A DNA stretch of 64,000 nt from Holophagales bacterium. Its GTDB lineage: Bacteria > Acidobacteriota > Thermoanaerobaculia > Multivoradales > Multivoraceae. Location: assembly GCA_009836625.1 (NCBI GenBank), contig VXVC01000007.1, forward strand, positions 186,001-250,000, given 5' to 3'. Under the pieces are notes generated by a model. That model saw only the letters and a list, made by a program, of their open reading frames with translations. It was not told the DNA's origin and did no database searches. This document shows positions 50,557-59,675 of the stretch, piece after piece. Position numbers and translations under genes: made by a program. Position 1 is the stretch's first letter. Every line of letters starts with the position of its first letter.

Positions 50557-51675
50557 ATGGTCGGCTACCGCCTGATCTGCATTCTGCTGGCCGGCATGGC
50601 GGCACCGGCGCCGGCCGCCGACCCGGAGTCGAACCCGGTGGTCCGCATCGAACGCTGGATCGAGGGCGGCGCCCGGGTCGACTGGTCCCGCCAGGGCGAC
50701 TGGCTGGCCTACGACAAGGCCGGAGAGGACGGCCGCTACGACGTCTACATCACCTCCACGGACTTCCTGGCCGAGCGCTGCCTGACGTGCGACATGTACG
50801 CGCTGCGCAAGGACAACGCGATGAACCCCGCGTGGCACCCATCGGGCGAGCGACTCGTCGTGCAGGTCCAGAGCCACCCGAAGCGGCTCAGGTTCGTGGC
50901 CGATCCGCTGAGGCTCCTGACTCCCGACCGTGGCGTTCACAGCGAGTTCTATGACATCGACCGCAGGGGCAAGCACTTCACCCTGCTCACCCGGTTTGCT
51001 GCCAGCGGCTCGGCCGTGCTCGACCCCCACTTCGCCTTCGACAGCGACCGACTGCTCTGGAGCGAGCGGATCAAGGCGCGCAAGGGACGTTACGGCGCCT
51101 GGCAACTGCGCAGCGCCCAGTTCCAGGTCAACCGCAGCGGCATTCCCAAGCTGCGCAGGGTCCGAACGCACGCCGCGCCGGTCGACGCGCTGATCATTCC
51201 CCAGGGCTACACGCCCGACGATCGCGGCGCCCTGGTCGCGGCGAACCTGGAGCCCGGGCAGTCGCCCGACACGCTCGACCTCTACCGGCTGCGCTTCGAC
51301 GGCGGCGAGCCCGAACGCCTTACCCACTCCCGGAGCGGCGCCGACGAGTACGCCCGGCTGTCGCCCACCGGCCGGCACCTCGCCTTCACCTCGAACGCCG
51401 GAATTCGTGGCACCGAGTCCGATCAGACGGTGCCTTCCTCAGCCCGTCGCGAGCTGTGGCTGATGGACACGGACGGCGCCAACAAGCGCCGGCTCACGTT
51501 CTTCAACGACCCGACTTCCGAGCACAGCCTCGGCCACACCTACGTCGGCGATCTGGCCTGGAGTCCAGGCGGCGACCAGATCGCCGTCCATGTCGTCTGG
51601 GGCGGCAGCCGCAACGGCGACCGCCCGCGGGAGGCGTTGTACCGTATCCACCTCGACCCGTCGTTCCGGCGCTGA
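50557..51675 (+). CDS. TolB-like (PD40) beta-propeller protein, exported
   Basis: A 372-residue protein with a short signal peptide (LICILLAGMAAPAPAADP). It carries PD40 repeats: AMNPAWHPSGERLVVQVQS, DEYARLSPTGRHLAFTSN, VGDLAWSPGGDQIAVHV. They suggest a six- or seven-blade propeller that binds proteins or peptides in the periplasm. A CLTCDMY motif lies near 72. No enzyme site is visible. Co-directional with the two genes before it, 33 bp after the Rieske stop, but a shared role is not demonstrated. Confidence 0.7.
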   Translation: MVGYRLICILLAGMAAPAPAADPESNPVVRIERWIEGGARVDWSRQGDWLAYDKAGEDGRYDVYITSTDFLAERCLTCDMYALRKDNAMNPAWHPSGERLVVQVQSHPKRLRFVADPLRLLTPDRGVHSEFYDIDRRGKHFTLLTRFAASGSAVLDPHFAFDSDRLLWSERIKARKGRYGAWQLRSAQFQVNRSGIPKLRRVRTHAAPVDALIIPQGYTPDDRGALVAANLEPGQSPDTLDLYRLRFDGGEPERLTHSRSGADEYARLSPTGRHLAFTSNAGIRGTESDQTVPSSARRELWLMDTDGANKRRLTFFNDPTSEHSLGHTYVGDLAWSPGGDQIAVHVVWGGSRNGDRPREALYRIHLDPSFRR

Positions 51676-51714
51676 CGCCGCCGCAACCGGTACTCACCCA
51701 ACCAAAGAACCTGC

Positions 51715-53064
51715 ATGAGAACACGACCCAGTCTGTTCACGGTCGCACTGTCGCTGGCCCTGGCTTTGCCGGCCCTGCCCGCCGCGGCCCAGGACGATCC
51801 CCACGTCTTCCGCGGCGCGCGGCTGCTGCCGATCACAGGGGAGCCGATCGACGACGGCGTCCTCGTCGTCCAGGGCGGCAGGATCACGGAGGTCGGCGGA
51901 TCCGACACGCGCACGCCCCGCGGCGCCGTCGAGCACGACGTCAGCGGCAAGGTGCTGATGCCCGGGCTCGTCGACACCCACTCCCACATCGGCTCGGTCT
52001 CCGGCGGCGACCGCTCGGCGCCGCTGCACCCGGACGTGCGGAACCTCGACTCGATCGACGTCGCCTCCGACAGCATCTGGCGCGCCCGATCCGGCGGCAT
52101 CACAACAGTCAACATCATGTCGGGCTCCGGGCATCTCATGTCCGGCCAGACCGCCTACGTCAAGCTGCGCGACGGCGCCCGCACGATCGAGGACTGGCTC
52201 TACTGCGACGACCCCCTGACCGGCATCTGCGGCGGCCTGAAGATGGCCAACGGCACGAACTCGATCGGCTCGCCGCCCTTCCCCGGCACCCGCGCCAAGT
52301 CAGCGGCCCTGGTCCGCAACCTCTACCACGAGGCCGTGGAGTACCGCGACAGGCTCGCCGCTGCCGAGGCCGAAGACGACGATGAGAACGGCGGCACGCC
52401 GGCGAAGCGCGACTTGCGGATGGAGGCCCTGGTCGAGGTGCTCGACGGCAAGAGGATCGTCCAGCACCACACCCACCGCCACAACGACATCGCCACGGTC
52501 CTGCGGCTCCAGGAGGAGTTCGGGTTCCGGGTCGTTGTCCAGCACGGGACCGAGTCCTGGAAGGTCGCCGAGGAACTCGCCGCCGGCGGCGTGCCGGTGT
52601 CGATCACCTGGATCGACGCGCCGGGCGGCAAGGAGGAGACGATCGACTGGAACATGGAGATGGGCGCGATCCTGGAACGCGCCGGCGTCGACGTCAGCTT
52701 CAACACCGACGACTCGGTCACCGACTCGCGACTCCTGTTCCGGGCGGCCGCGATCGCGGTCCGCTACGGCATGTCGCGCGAAAAGGCGATCGAGGGTCTG
52801 ACTCTCGCTCCGGCCCGGGCGCTCGGGCTCGAGGACCGGATCGGCTCGCTCGAAGCCGGCAAGGACGCCGACTTCGTCATCCTCTCCGGCGATCCGCTCA
52901 GTGCCTACACGAAGGTCGAGCAGACCTGGGTCGAGGGAACGATGATCTACGACCGGGCCAACCCGGATCACCGCAAATACGCCGTCGGCGGCTACAAGGT
53001 CTACACGACGACCGCCCACGAAGACGAGATGATGCGCCAGTTGCTAGAGAGGGAGTCGCATTGA
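51715..53064 (+). CDS. Exported amidohydrolase
   Basis: A 449-residue amidohydrolase-superfamily enzyme with a signal peptide (ALSLALALPALPAAAQ). Metal ligands: GLVDTHSHIG (His89, His91), IVQHHTHRHND near 247, VVQHGTES and the catalytic Asp in SFNTDDSVTDSRL; an acidic insertion (AEAEDDDENGG) separates domains. Most like imidazolonepropionase/dipeptidase-type hydrolases; substrate unknown. It directly precedes, with overlapping stop and TTG, a paralogue that has lost the metal ligands. Confidence 0.85.
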   Translation: MRTRPSLFTVALSLALALPALPAAAQDDPHVFRGARLLPITGEPIDDGVLVVQGGRITEVGGSDTRTPRGAVEHDVSGKVLMPGLVDTHSHIGSVSGGDRSAPLHPDVRNLDSIDVASDSIWRARSGGITTVNIMSGSGHLMSGQTAYVKLRDGARTIEDWLYCDDPLTGICGGLKMANGTNSIGSPPFPGTRAKSAALVRNLYHEAVEYRDRLAAAEAEDDDENGGTPAKRDLRMEALVEVLDGKRIVQHHTHRHNDIATVLRLQEEFGFRVVVQHGTESWKVAEELAAGGVPVSITWIDAPGGKEETIDWNMEMGAILERAGVDVSFNTDDSVTDSRLLFRAAAIAVRYGMSREKAIEGLTLAPARALGLEDRIGSLEAGKDADFVILSGDPLSAYTKVEQTWVEGTMIYDRANPDHRKYAVGGYKVYTTTAHEDEMMRQLLERESH

Positions 53065-54341
53065 AGAACGAAACAGCCCTCGCCGCCCTGCTCGTCGCCG
53101 CGACGACGGGCTCCGCAGTCGCCCAGGTCGCGGTCCGTGCCGGCACCCTCCACACCGTGTCCGGCGCGCCGATCGAGAACGCGGTCGTCATCGCGGGCGC
53201 CGACGGCACGATCGAGTGGGTCGGCCCCGCGGCCGAAGCGAACATCCCGGACGGCATGGACGTCCTCGAAGCCGCCATCGTCACGCCCGGACTCGTCGAC
53301 GCCCGCTCGGTCGTCGGCCTCTCCGGCGCCCTGAACAGCAACGTCGGCCCGGTGCGCGACCAGGACCAGCTCGAACGGTCGTCGCCGCTCCAGCCCGACC
53401 TGCGGGCGATCGACGCCTACGACGCGAACGAGACCCTGGTCGAGTGGGTCCGCTCGTACGGCGTCACGACGCTCCACACCGGCCACGGGCCGGGGGCCCT
53501 GGTCAGCGGCCAGACGATGATCGCCAAGACCAGGGGCCGCAACGTCGAACAGGCCACCCTGATGCCGGTGCGGATGCTGGCGGCGACGCTCGGCAACGCG
53601 GTGTCCTCGAACTTCCAGTCGCCGGGGACGTCGGCCAAGGGCATCGCGATGCTCCGGTCCGCCCTTCACGGCGCCCAGGCCTACCTCGACCAGGTGCGCA
53701 AGGCGGAGGAGGCCGGCGGCGACGAGAACGGAGGAGACAGCGGTGACGGCGAGGAGGACGGCGACGCGAAGCCGTCACCCCAGCCGCCGCCCAGGGACCT
53801 CTCCAAGGAAGCGCTAGGCCAGGTGCTGGACGGCGAACTCTCCCTGCTCGTGACCGCGAACACGGTGGCCGAGATGGCGTCGGCGCTCCGCCTGCAGCAG
53901 GAGTTCGGGTTCGACCTCGTGCTCGACAGCGCCGCCGAGTCCTACCTGCTGCTCGAGGAGATCCGCGAGGCCGGCGTGCCGGTCCTGCTCCACCCGACGA
54001 TGAGCAGGGTCCGCAACGGCTCATACGAGACCGCCGCCACCCTCGCCGATGCCGGCATACCGTTCGCCATCCAGACCGGTTTCGAGGGCTACGTGCCCAA
54101 GACGCGCGTCCTGCTCTGGGAGGCGGCCATCGCCGCCGCCAACGGCCTCGGCATGGAACGGGCGCTGGAGGCAGTCACCCTGAGCCCGGCACGCATCCTC
54201 GGCATCGACGACCGCGTCGGCTCGATCGAGGTCGGCAAGGACGCCGATCTCGCCCTCTTCGACGGCGACCCGTTCGAGTACACGAGCCACATCTGCGGTG
54301 TGATCATCGAGTCGGAGGTGATGTCGGCGGAGTGCCGGTAG
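53061..54341 (+). CDS. Amidohydrolase paralogue lacking metal ligands (probable pseudoenzyme)
   Basis: A 426-residue exported protein clearly homologous to the preceding amidohydrolase, e.g. LRLQQEFGFD, SPARILGIDDRVGSIEVGKDADL. The HxH pair is replaced (VDARSVVG; Arg82 and Val84), VQHHTHRHND becomes LLVTANTVAE, and VVQHGTES becomes VLDSAAES, so every His ligand seen in the neighbour is gone. The fold should be intact. I infer a non-catalytic subunit, perhaps heterodimeric with the upstream protein, instead of decay, since the frame is full length. Starts with TTG overlapping the previous stop, with GGGAG upstream. Confidence 0.85.
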   Translation: MKNETALAALLVAATTGSAVAQVAVRAGTLHTVSGAPIENAVVIAGADGTIEWVGPAAEANIPDGMDVLEAAIVTPGLVDARSVVGLSGALNSNVGPVRDQDQLERSSPLQPDLRAIDAYDANETLVEWVRSYGVTTLHTGHGPGALVSGQTMIAKTRGRNVEQATLMPVRMLAATLGNAVSSNFQSPGTSAKGIAMLRSALHGAQAYLDQVRKAEEAGGDENGGDSGDGEEDGDAKPSPQPPPRDLSKEALGQVLDGELSLLVTANTVAEMASALRLQQEFGFDLVLDSAAESYLLLEEIREAGVPVLLHPTMSRVRNGSYETAATLADAGIPFAIQTGFEGYVPKTRVLLWEAAIAAANGLGMERALEAVTLSPARILGIDDRVGSIEVGKDADLALFDGDPFEYTSHICGVIIESEVMSAECR

Positions 54342-54359
54342 GGCACTCAAGGAGGCACC

Positions 54360-55064
54360 ATGACGCGTTGGACGGAAGCGAGACTTGGCGGCTGGTCGCT
54401 GCTGTCCGGCACCGTGGCGGTGGCCGTCGGCTACGCGTTGTCACCGGGCCGCGGCATGGTGGATACCGTCCCCAGCACCAGCCTCGCGGACTTGACGCTG
54501 GCGATGGCGCGCAACGCCACCCTGTCCTACGCCGTGGCCGTCGTGCTCGTCCTGGGCGCCCTGCTCATGCTGAACGGCATCGCGACGTTGCGGCGGTTCA
54601 CCGCCCCCTTGCCGCGGCTCGGCCTGCTCGGGATGGCGGTCGGTGCCCTCCTGCAGATGGTGATGCGGGGTTTCGACTACATGCTCATCGGCATGGGCGA
54701 GGCGGCGCTGGGGCCCGACCCGGAGCAGTCGGCGCAATGGCTGGAGTCGGCGCTCGGGATGCAGCGCACGGTATGGGGTCTGCACTTCACGGGCAGTGTC
54801 GCCGGTTATGCCGGGATGGCGATCCTGGCCTTCGGCCTCATCTCCCGACCGGAGCCGCTGCGCCTGCCGCCGGTGCTGAATGGCATCGTCGCGGCGCTGG
54901 CTCTAGGCTCGCTGGTGCTGTTCATCGCCGCGTGGCATTCGAACACACTGGAACTGAGACTCGCTCCGGTGTTCGGGTTGATGTCCGCCAGCGGCATCAT
55001 CTACATGGGGCTCCTGGGCTGGCGGTTGGCGCGATCTGAAGCGGGCGACCCGCCCACCGACTGA
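54360..55064 (+). CDS. Six-TM membrane protein of unknown function
   Basis: A 234-residue protein with about six hydrophobic segments, including SYAVAVVLVLGALLMLNGI, LGLLGMAVGALLQMVM and IVAALALGSLVLFIAAW. AAGGAGG precedes the ATG. No motif that I can tie to a family. Its stop meets the convergent amidohydrolase after 9 bp. Confidence 0.7.
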   Translation: MTRWTEARLGGWSLLSGTVAVAVGYALSPGRGMVDTVPSTSLADLTLAMARNATLSYAVAVVLVLGALLMLNGIATLRRFTAPLPRLGLLGMAVGALLQMVMRGFDYMLIGMGEAALGPDPEQSAQWLESALGMQRTVWGLHFTGSVAGYAGMAILAFGLISRPEPLRLPPVLNGIVAALALGSLVLFIAAWHSNTLELRLAPVFGLMSASGIIYMGLLGWRLARSEAGDPPTD

Positions 55065-55073
55065 GCCGCGGGC

Positions 55074-56456
55074 TCACTGGTCGTCGCTCGCCGCCGGCTG
55101 CGGGAACTCCGGCAACCCGCGTTCGAGCCACACGCCCGCCTGCATCACGCGGTCGATCTGCCTCGTGTTGCGGATGTCCGCCAGGGGATCGGCGGTGAGC
55201 AGAACCAGGTCCGCGGCCATGCCCTCGGCGACCGAGCCGAAGTCGGGGTCGTCGGTGACTTCAGAGGCCGCGGCCGCGCCGGCGGCGGCCAGGGCCTCGA
55301 GCGGCGTCAAGCCGGCGTCCTCGACGAGAGTTTCCAGTTCATGGTGGGTGCCCCAGCCGTAGGCGATGTTGCCGGCGCCGCTGTCGGAGCCGACGGTGAG
55401 CGCGACTCCGGCTTCGTTCATGCGCCGGACGAACTTCGTCACGTAGTCGTAGGCGACGCGGCGCCTGGCGGTCGACTCGCTCTCCAGCATGGCGGCCCGG
55501 TTCTCGGGATCGAGCAGCTGCTCGAGCAGGGCTGGTTGAAGGCCGGCCCGGAACTCCTCGTCGTCGAGCAGTTCCGGGTGCTCGGCAACCCACCAGAAGG
55601 TCTTGGCCTGGCCGAGAGCGGGCGCGAACGAGAGCCCCTTCTCTTGCGCCATGGCGACGAACTCGTCGCCGACGTCCTGGTCGCGGACGCCGTGGACGAA
55701 GAAGCGGACCCCAGCGTCGACAAGCTGCCAGACGTCGTTCTCGAAGAAGACGTGCGCGGCAACCGGGAGGCCGTGCTTCGCGGCTTCATCGGCGATCGCG
55801 GCGCGGATCTCCGGCTCGATCTTCGGCCGCGTGTCGAGGAAGGTGTCGACCCACATCTTGATCAGGTCGACTTTCTGCGCGGCGAGTTCGCGGACCATCT
55901 CGCGGGCTTCCTCCTCGGTGGCCGGGCCCAGCTTGCCCGGCGGGAAGCCCTCGGGGTGAGAGAAACCGACCCCGGCGGTGAAGATGCGCGGCGCCGGCAC
56001 GTTGCCCGCACGCGCCTCGTCGATCATCGCCGGCGTCTGGCCGTGGTCGGAACCGAGGCTGCGGACGGTCAGCACCCCGGCGTGGAGTTGCAAGGCCCAG
56101 GACCACTCCTCCAGGCCGTCGCGGTAGTGGTTGTGGAGGTCGACGAGACCGGGGATCAGGAACTTGCCGGCGGCGTCAATGACCTCTCCGGCCTCGGGCA
56201 CAGGCACGTCGCCGCGCGAGCCGACTTGCTCGATCCGGTCGTCGCGGACGATGACGACGGCGTCCTCGATCGGGGGACCGCCGGTACCGTCGATCAGGGT
56301 GGCGCCGGCGATCGTGATCGTGCCGGTGCCGTCGATTGTGGGTTCACTGGGGGCGCACGTGATCGGGCCGCCAGCGAGTGCGAAGGCGATTGCGAGAAGT
56401 CGGGTCGGAACCGGATGCCGACCAGAGGGCGGGCGCACCGACAGCAACGACTTCAC
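55074..56456 (-). CDS. Exported amidohydrolase
   Basis: About 460 residues from a GTG at 56456 that overlaps the upstream gene's stop (GTGA). An N-terminal hydrophobic stretch directs export. LIPGLVDLHNHYRDGLEEWS is the HxH motif, GLPVAAHVFFENDV and FFVHGVRDQDVGDEFVA carry further His ligands, and LTVGSDSGAGNIAYGWG the catalytic Asp. C-terminal FGSVAEGMAADLVLLTADPL is typical. Complete, unlike the pseudo-amidohydrolase at 53061-54341. Substrate unknown. Confidence 0.83.
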   Translation of the reverse strand: MKSLLSVRPPSGRHPVPTRLLAIAFALAGGPITCAPSEPTIDGTGTITIAGATLIDGTGGPPIEDAVVIVRDDRIEQVGSRGDVPVPEAGEVIDAAGKFLIPGLVDLHNHYRDGLEEWSWALQLHAGVLTVRSLGSDHGQTPAMIDEARAGNVPAPRIFTAGVGFSHPEGFPPGKLGPATEEEAREMVRELAAQKVDLIKMWVDTFLDTRPKIEPEIRAAIADEAAKHGLPVAAHVFFENDVWQLVDAGVRFFVHGVRDQDVGDEFVAMAQEKGLSFAPALGQAKTFWWVAEHPELLDDEEFRAGLQPALLEQLLDPENRAAMLESESTARRRVAYDYVTKFVRRMNEAGVALTVGSDSGAGNIAYGWGTHHELETLVEDAGLTPLEALAAAGAAAASEVTDDPDFGSVAEGMAADLVLLTADPLADIRNTRQIDRVMQAGVWLERGLPEFPQPAASDDQ

Positions 56457-57535
56457 TCGAGGAACACCTCGGCGATCGCGATACCGCTCTCGCCCGCGAC
56501 GGCATAGAGGAGGAAGACGCGGCCGTCCTCCTCGTAGATCGCGGGATCGCGTAGCTGGTTCACCTGTCCGTAGGCCGTGCTCCGGACGGAGGGCTCCAGC
56601 GGCGCGTCGGCGCCTTCCCAGTCGCGCTCGGGCCGGAGCACCTCGACCGGTTCGGCCTCGGTCCAGTCCATCCAGTCCCCGGCAAGATCGATGCTGCTCA
56701 GAAGGATCCGCTCGGGCGCCTCGCCGACCTGGGTCCAGAACACCCACAACGTGTCGCCGCGGAGCAGCACGGCCGAGTGGCGCATGTCCGGATTGAACAG
56801 CAGCGGGCCCTGCTCGAAGTCGGTGAAACCGTCCGCGGAGCGGTAGAACTGACCGGGCATGGCGAGGGAGTAGGTCATGCCGCCGTAGTGGAAGATCCGC
56901 ATGTAAGTGCGTCCTAGTGACTGAGGCTGAGCCTCGAAGTCGATGCCGTCGCTCGAAGTGGCGACCCGCGAGATCTGCCTGCCGACGTCCTCCAGGCCGT
57001 GGAAGTACATGACGATCCGCTGGTTCTCATCGTCGACGTGGACGTCCGGCGACGCGATGTGGGTCGCCGTGATCTCCTTCTGGATGTCGTGGGAGAGCTT
57101 CAGGCCGCGGCGCTCCTCCCACTCGGCGACCATCTCGGGCGTCACCTCCGGCGGCTCGACCAGGAAGTGGGAGTGCTCGATCTGCAGGCTTCCTGGGACG
57201 TGGATCGACCATGGCCCGAGCAGGTCGTCGGCGTAGGCGAGCCGAATGTAGTGGCCCTTGTGGTCCGCAAAGTAGAGGTAGTAGCGGCCGAGCGGGTCGG
57301 AGAGCCAGTCCGGGACGCGGATCAGGGACGGTCCCTGGATGTTCTCTCCGATGCTCGGGTCGAGTTCCGGGCCGATGATCGGGGCGTCGAGGAGCCGTTC
57401 GACGTGAACCGGAGCGGCGGCGGTGTCGGGCTGTGAGTCGGAGTCGGCGACAGGTTCGGTGTCGGGGGGCGCGCAGGCCAGGGCGGTGATCGAGGCGGTC
57501 AGGGACAGGGCCACCGGGAGCGATCCCGCTCTCAT
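56453..57535 (-). CDS. Lipoprotein with glycosyl-hydrolase family 43-like five-blade propeller
   Basis: A 360-residue lipoprotein: LTASITALAC has a lipobox-like ALAC ending, followed by a short acidic linker. The body has repeats such as RYYLYFADHKGHYIRLAYADDLLGPWSIH, NQRIVMYFHGLEDVG and RDPAIYEEDGRVFLLYAVAGESG, typical of GH43/GH62-type propellers (the PAIYEEDGRVFLLY motif). Whether the catalytic acids are retained cannot be decided by eye. Operon with the amidohydrolase downstream. Confidence 0.72.
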   Translation of the reverse strand: MRAGSLPVALSLTASITALACAPPDTEPVADSDSQPDTAAAPVHVERLLDAPIIGPELDPSIGENIQGPSLIRVPDWLSDPLGRYYLYFADHKGHYIRLAYADDLLGPWSIHVPGSLQIEHSHFLVEPPEVTPEMVAEWEERRGLKLSHDIQKEITATHIASPDVHVDDENQRIVMYFHGLEDVGRQISRVATSSDGIDFEAQPQSLGRTYMRIFHYGGMTYSLAMPGQFYRSADGFTDFEQGPLLFNPDMRHSAVLLRGDTLWVFWTQVGEAPERILLSSIDLAGDWMDWTEAEPVEVLRPERDWEGADAPLEPSVRSTAYGQVNQLRDPAIYEEDGRVFLLYAVAGESGIAIAEVFLE

Positions 57536-57617
57536 CGGGTGATCGGGACGTCTGTGAGCTTCATCGCCTTCTATGCTATTGGCACTCGGGCTCGCCGCTT
57601 CGCGGCATCGCCCGCAT

Positions 57618-57645
57618 GCCTGCGGGGACGCCGGCGCACCCAGTG
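57618..57645. repeat. Short dispersed GC-rich repeat, copy 3
   Basis: Contains GGGGACGCCGGCGCACCCA within 28 bp shared with copies at 2607-2634 and 21319-21346. It lies in the gap upstream of the PQQ quinoprotein; a TCGCCGCTTCGCGGC string about 30 bp before it recurs at 63478-63492. Confidence 0.55.
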
Positions 57646-57694
57646 GGTACCGCTGTTACGCGATGGACTTCAGTACTGCATACGGGTCTTCGCC

Positions 57695-59665
57695 TTGAGC
57701 GGACCAGCCGTCAAGCTGGCAGCCCTCGGTGTCCTCTCTCTTCTCTGTAGTAGCGCCCAGGCCCAGTACGGCGCTACGGACGGGGAGTGGCGCCATCACG
57801 GCGGGGACGACGGCTTCACCCGCTACACGGCGCTCGATCAGATCGACGGCTCGAACTTCGGCCGGCTCGAACCGGCGTGGAGGTGGGCTTCCGCCGACGC
57901 GCGCATCGAGGCGCGCTCGCCCTACCGGCGCCAGGTGTTCCGCTCGTCACCGCTGGTGATCGACGGACGCCTCTACATCCCGACCGAACTGAGCCAGGTC
58001 GCGGCGCTCGACCCGACTACCGGCGAGGAACTCTGGGTCTACGACCCGAAGAGCTACGAGCGCGGCAAGCCGGCGCAGAACAACTACTACACGCGCGGCC
58101 TCGAGTACTGGACCGACGGCGAGCAGGAACGCCTGTTCATCGCCACGATCGGCAAGCAGCTCATCTCGATCGACCCGACGACCGGGCTGCCAGACCGCGG
58201 CTTCGGCGAGGACGGCGTGGTCGAGCTCTCGCAGAACCTCGGCCGCGAGAACACGGTGCTCCGCAACATCAGCCACGGCCAGCCGGTGATCGTGGTCGGG
58301 GACACGATCGTGGTCGGCTCCCGCATCTTCGACTTCCCGCTCCGAAACAACAACCCGCCCGGCCACGTGCGCGGCTACGACGTCCACACGGGCGAGTTCA
58401 AGTGGCGCTTCCACACGATCCCGCAGGAGGACGAGGAGTTCGTCGAGACCTGGGAGAACGACTCCTGGAAGACGACCGGCAACACGAACGTGTGGGCGCC
58501 CATGGCCGCCGACCAGGAACTCGGCTACGTCTATCTCGCCACCAGCACGCCGACCAGCGACTACTACGGCGGACTGCGGCACGGCGACAACGTGTACTCC
58601 GAGAGCCTGATCTGCGTCGACGCGGCGACCGGAGAGCGGGTCTGGCACTTCCAGACGGTGCACCACGGCGTCTGGGACTACGACATCGCCTCGGCGCCGA
58701 ACCTGATCGACATCGTCGTCGAAGGCCGGCTGATCAAGGCGGTCGCCCAGGTCTCGAAGACCGCCTTCACGTACGTCTTCGACCGCGCGACCGGCGAGCA
58801 GGTGTGGCCGATCGAGGAGCGGCCCGTTCCCTGGGAAAGCACGGTCCCGGGCGAGAAGCTGGCAAAGACCCAGCCGTTCCCGACGAAGCCGCCGGCGTTC
58901 GACCGCCAGGGAGTCAGCGAGGACGACCTGATCGACTTCACCCCGGAGCTGCGGGCGGAGGCGCTCGAACTCGCCGAAAAGTTCATCCTCGGGCCGATGT
59001 TCATGCCGCTGATCCGCCGCGGCGAGGGTGGCAAGGAGGCGATCCTCGCCGTGCCCGGCGCCGGCGGCGGCGCGAATCATCCGGGGGCCGCCGCCGATCC
59101 CGAGACCGGGATGCTCTACGTCCAGTCGTCGACCCGGCCCTCGGGGATGGCACTGGTCGAGCCGGATGGAGCGCGGAGCTTCTGGCCGTATGTCCTCGAC
59201 CGCGTGTCGACGGCCGGGCCGCGCGGCCTGCCGCTGCTCAAGCCGCCGTACCGTCGCATCACGGCGATCGACCTGAACCGGGGCGACATCGCCTGGCAGG
59301 CGCCGCTCGGCGACGGACCGCGCAACCATCCGGCGATCCGCCACCTCAACCTGGGGCCGTTGGGCGGACGCTCGTCGAGCGCGGTGACGGAGGGCGGCAT
59401 CCTGGTCACGAAGACGCTCGTCGTCACGCATGCCGCGCGCTTCGAGGTCTACAACGACCGCTCGACCGTGCTCGGCAGTTCGCTCCAGGCCTACGACAAG
59501 TTCACCGGCGAGCTGCTGGCCGAAGTGCTCACCGAGCGCGCGCTGCACGGGGCTCCGGTCAGCTACATGCAGGACGGCCGGCAGTACATCGCCGTCACCG
59601 GCGGCGGCATGACCGAGCCGGCGGAGCTGATCGCCTTCGCCCTTCCGGAGAGCGAAGAGCCCTAA
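57695..59665 (+). CDS. PQQ-dependent quinoprotein dehydrogenase-like protein, exported
   Basis: About 656 residues. The best start is TTG 57695, just before a signal peptide (LAALGVLSLLCSSAQAQ); upstream codons run through the dispersed repeat. The eight-blade quinoprotein propeller shows W-motif repeats: ALDPTTGEELWVYDPKSYE, CVDAATGERVWHFQTVHHG, HHGVWDYDIASAPNLID, AIDLNRGDIAWQAPLGDG. HGVWDYD matches PQQ-contacting dehydrogenases. No haem c domain is attached. Likely oxidises an alcohol or sugar in the periplasm. Followed after 10 bp by the 59676 gene. Confidence 0.88.
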   Translation: MSGPAVKLAALGVLSLLCSSAQAQYGATDGEWRHHGGDDGFTRYTALDQIDGSNFGRLEPAWRWASADARIEARSPYRRQVFRSSPLVIDGRLYIPTELSQVAALDPTTGEELWVYDPKSYERGKPAQNNYYTRGLEYWTDGEQERLFIATIGKQLISIDPTTGLPDRGFGEDGVVELSQNLGRENTVLRNISHGQPVIVVGDTIVVGSRIFDFPLRNNNPPGHVRGYDVHTGEFKWRFHTIPQEDEEFVETWENDSWKTTGNTNVWAPMAADQELGYVYLATSTPTSDYYGGLRHGDNVYSESLICVDAATGERVWHFQTVHHGVWDYDIASAPNLIDIVVEGRLIKAVAQVSKTAFTYVFDRATGEQVWPIEERPVPWESTVPGEKLAKTQPFPTKPPAFDRQGVSEDDLIDFTPELRAEALELAEKFILGPMFMPLIRRGEGGKEAILAVPGAGGGANHPGAAADPETGMLYVQSSTRPSGMALVEPDGARSFWPYVLDRVSTAGPRGLPLLKPPYRRITAIDLNRGDIAWQAPLGDGPRNHPAIRHLNLGPLGGRSSSAVTEGGILVTKTLVVTHAARFEVYNDRSTVLGSSLQAYDKFTGELLAEVLTERALHGAPVSYMQDGRQYIAVTGGGMTEPAELIAFALPESEEP

Positions 59666-59675
59666 GGAGGAACAG

